A DNA stretch of 64,000 bases from Nosema muscidifuracis. Its lineage: Eukaryota > Microsporidia > Nosematidae. Numbering within the stretch: position 1 is the first letter of the stretch; each line of letters begins with the position of its first letter. The stretch is from contig JAIOKI010000006.1 in the NCBI GenBank assembly GCA_028335825.1, forward strand, positions 248,001 through 312,000, written 5' to 3'. Both the position numbers and the translations under genes were made by a program. The notes under the pieces are model-generated. The model ran no database searches and had not been told where the DNA came from. It saw only the letters and a program-made list of their open reading frames with translations. Positions 63,475 through 64,000 of the stretch are shown one piece after another.

Positions 63475-63817
63475 AATCTGATACAAAAGTAGCTAATTTA
63501 TTAGCAACAAAAGAATTAAATTATGACCTGGGAGGGGTTTGGCTTAAAGCTGCATATTATGCCGTAGCATTCCGCTGAACTGAGTTGTGTTCTTAAATGG
63601 TGTATTGAACCAGGCGATAACCCAAAATCCTGCTGAACGCAGGTCTCAGTCATTATGACTGAAGGATTTTAATTAATCCTAAGGGGTTCCCAATCTTCCT
63701 ACAAGCAAGACCTTTATGGTATGCTGGTGTGTGTCACATATTATTGGATGTAGAAGTTTTTACTTGCTGTGTGGCTTTTCTCTCTTATTTCAATAAATCA
63801 TTTTATTTTTTTTTTTT
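63475..63817 (+). other. LINE 3' UTR and tail
   Basis: The sequence includes a hairpin-like part ('aatcctgctgaacgcaggtc' followed by 'tcagtcattatgactgaagg', the latter able to fold on itself) and ends with a single tail unit 'tagaagtttttacttgctgt' plus 'gtggcttttctctcttatttcaataaat' and a T-run. The hairpins are conserved in the left copy and may be the signal bound by the reverse transcriptase; that role is inference. Confidence 0.6.
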
Positions 63818-64000
63818 CTTGGTAATAAGGACGGATTAAGAAATAATCCAGATAAAATTAAAGAGCTCTGTTGCATCATAGAATTCTTAGATAGAATGGT
63901 TATATCTAGAGCTATTATATTTCATAATAGACTCAAAGAACTTAATCAAAGTACAAGATAATTCAGTAATGAAAGAAAATGTGTTAATTTATTAACAGAA
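63818..64000 (+). mobile_element. Second LINE family, ORF2 C-terminal end (partial)
   Basis: The frame 63818-63961 reads LGNKDGLRNNPDKIKELC, then IIEFLDRMVISRAIIFHN and RLKELNQSTR, stop. It matches the C-terminus of the full LINE (IGNINDIKTSPTG, then VEFLDKMIVQRYIIVQQKSRL) at protein level but only weakly at DNA level, so it belongs to a related, diverged family. The following 'tgttaatttattaacagaa' also recalls the 'gctaatttattagcaa' just after ORF2 in the first family. It begins abruptly at the T-run of the preceding LINE. Confidence 0.72.

Larger units (their letters stand above)
52165..63817. repeat. Right arm of giant inverted repeat (IGS-SSU-ITS-LSU-LINE)
   Basis: Reverse complement of 30988-40925, with extra length from the full-length LINE, the longer LINE scrap behind the LSU, and a shorter ITS. 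The outer end is the T-rich LINE tail at about 63817, after which a different LINE family begins, whereas the left arm ends next to MSH6. Confidence 0.9.
57863..63817 (+). mobile_element. Full-length APE-type LINE with two ORFs
   Basis: The element has a very short 5' leader (the first ATG is a few bases in), ORF1, ORF2, a 3' UTR of about 340 bp and one copy of the tail unit ending in a T-run. No stop or frameshift is seen in either ORF, so the copy looks intact and recent. Domain order APE-RT-CCHC without RNase H places it broadly among the I/R1/Jockey/Tad-type LINEs; the clade cannot be fixed by eye. It sits outside the rRNA gene, behind the LSU, in both arms. Confidence 0.9.

Overview
The window is a piece of nuclear genome from a microsporidian, most likely of the Nosema/Vairimorpha clade. 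The evidence is a very AT-rich sequence, short single-exon genes, tiny rRNAs (SSU about 1.24 kb; LSU about 2.47 kb with the 5.8S part fused to its 5' end and no ITS2), and a CCC (or GGG) signal a few bases upstream of nearly every start codon. The SSU sequence looks very like that of bee- and moth-infecting Nosema/Vairimorpha. Gene order is SSU-ITS-LSU, as in V. ceranae/apis, and not the reversed order of the N. bombycis group. The species is not fixed by what I can see.

Region 1 (1-30.9 kb) is a single-copy gene domain on both strands. In order it holds a repeat-bearing unknown protein, Mrd1 (RNA-binding, rRNA processing), a miniature Aos1-like SUMO-E1 subunit, a small unknown, cysteinyl-tRNA synthetase, a six-TM protein (Ndc1-like layout), a C/D snoRNA on the minus strand (U31/snR67-like, newly read here), a Rad60/Esc2-like SUMO-like-domain protein, a possible secreted protein, a SulP/STAS transporter, a homeodomain protein, an ASNSD1-like protein, a small basic protein with a probable frameshift, Sec17/alpha-SNAP, Dbp10, a Ctr9-like TPR protein, Med21, ribosomal protein eL14, an unknown, an AT-hook/SAP protein, tRNA-Thr(AGT) and Msh6. 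Several of these (Mrd1, Dbp10, eL14, the snoRNA) serve ribosome making; others serve transcription (Med21, Ctr9-like), repair and SUMO (Msh6, Aos1-like, Rad60-like) or membrane traffic (Sec17). Spacers are short and filled with slippage-type direct repeats of about 30-44 bp.

Region 2 (31.0-63.8 kb) is a giant inverted repeat: LINE(-) / LSU-ITS-SSU(-) / IGS / about 11 kb centre / IGS / SSU-ITS-LSU(+) / LINE(+). The two rDNA units fire away from the centre. The rRNA genes are almost identical between arms, the LINE ORF2s differ at about 13 of 1,236 residues, the IGS arms are clearly more diverged, and the ITSs differ in length (about 276 versus 164 bp). The right LINE is complete (ORF1 and ORF2 overlapping by 11 bp) and sits head-to-tail behind a scrap of another copy. 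The left LINE has lost most of ORF1. The right LSU carries a 4-bp duplication in a universally conserved segment.

The centre (40.9-52.2 kb) is AT-rich decayed DNA with no convincing live gene. I can recognise a Merlin/IS1595-type DNA transposase relic and heavily decayed Ty3/gypsy-like pol fossils. The right edge of the window (63.8-64.0 kb) enters the 3' end of a second, diverged LINE family.
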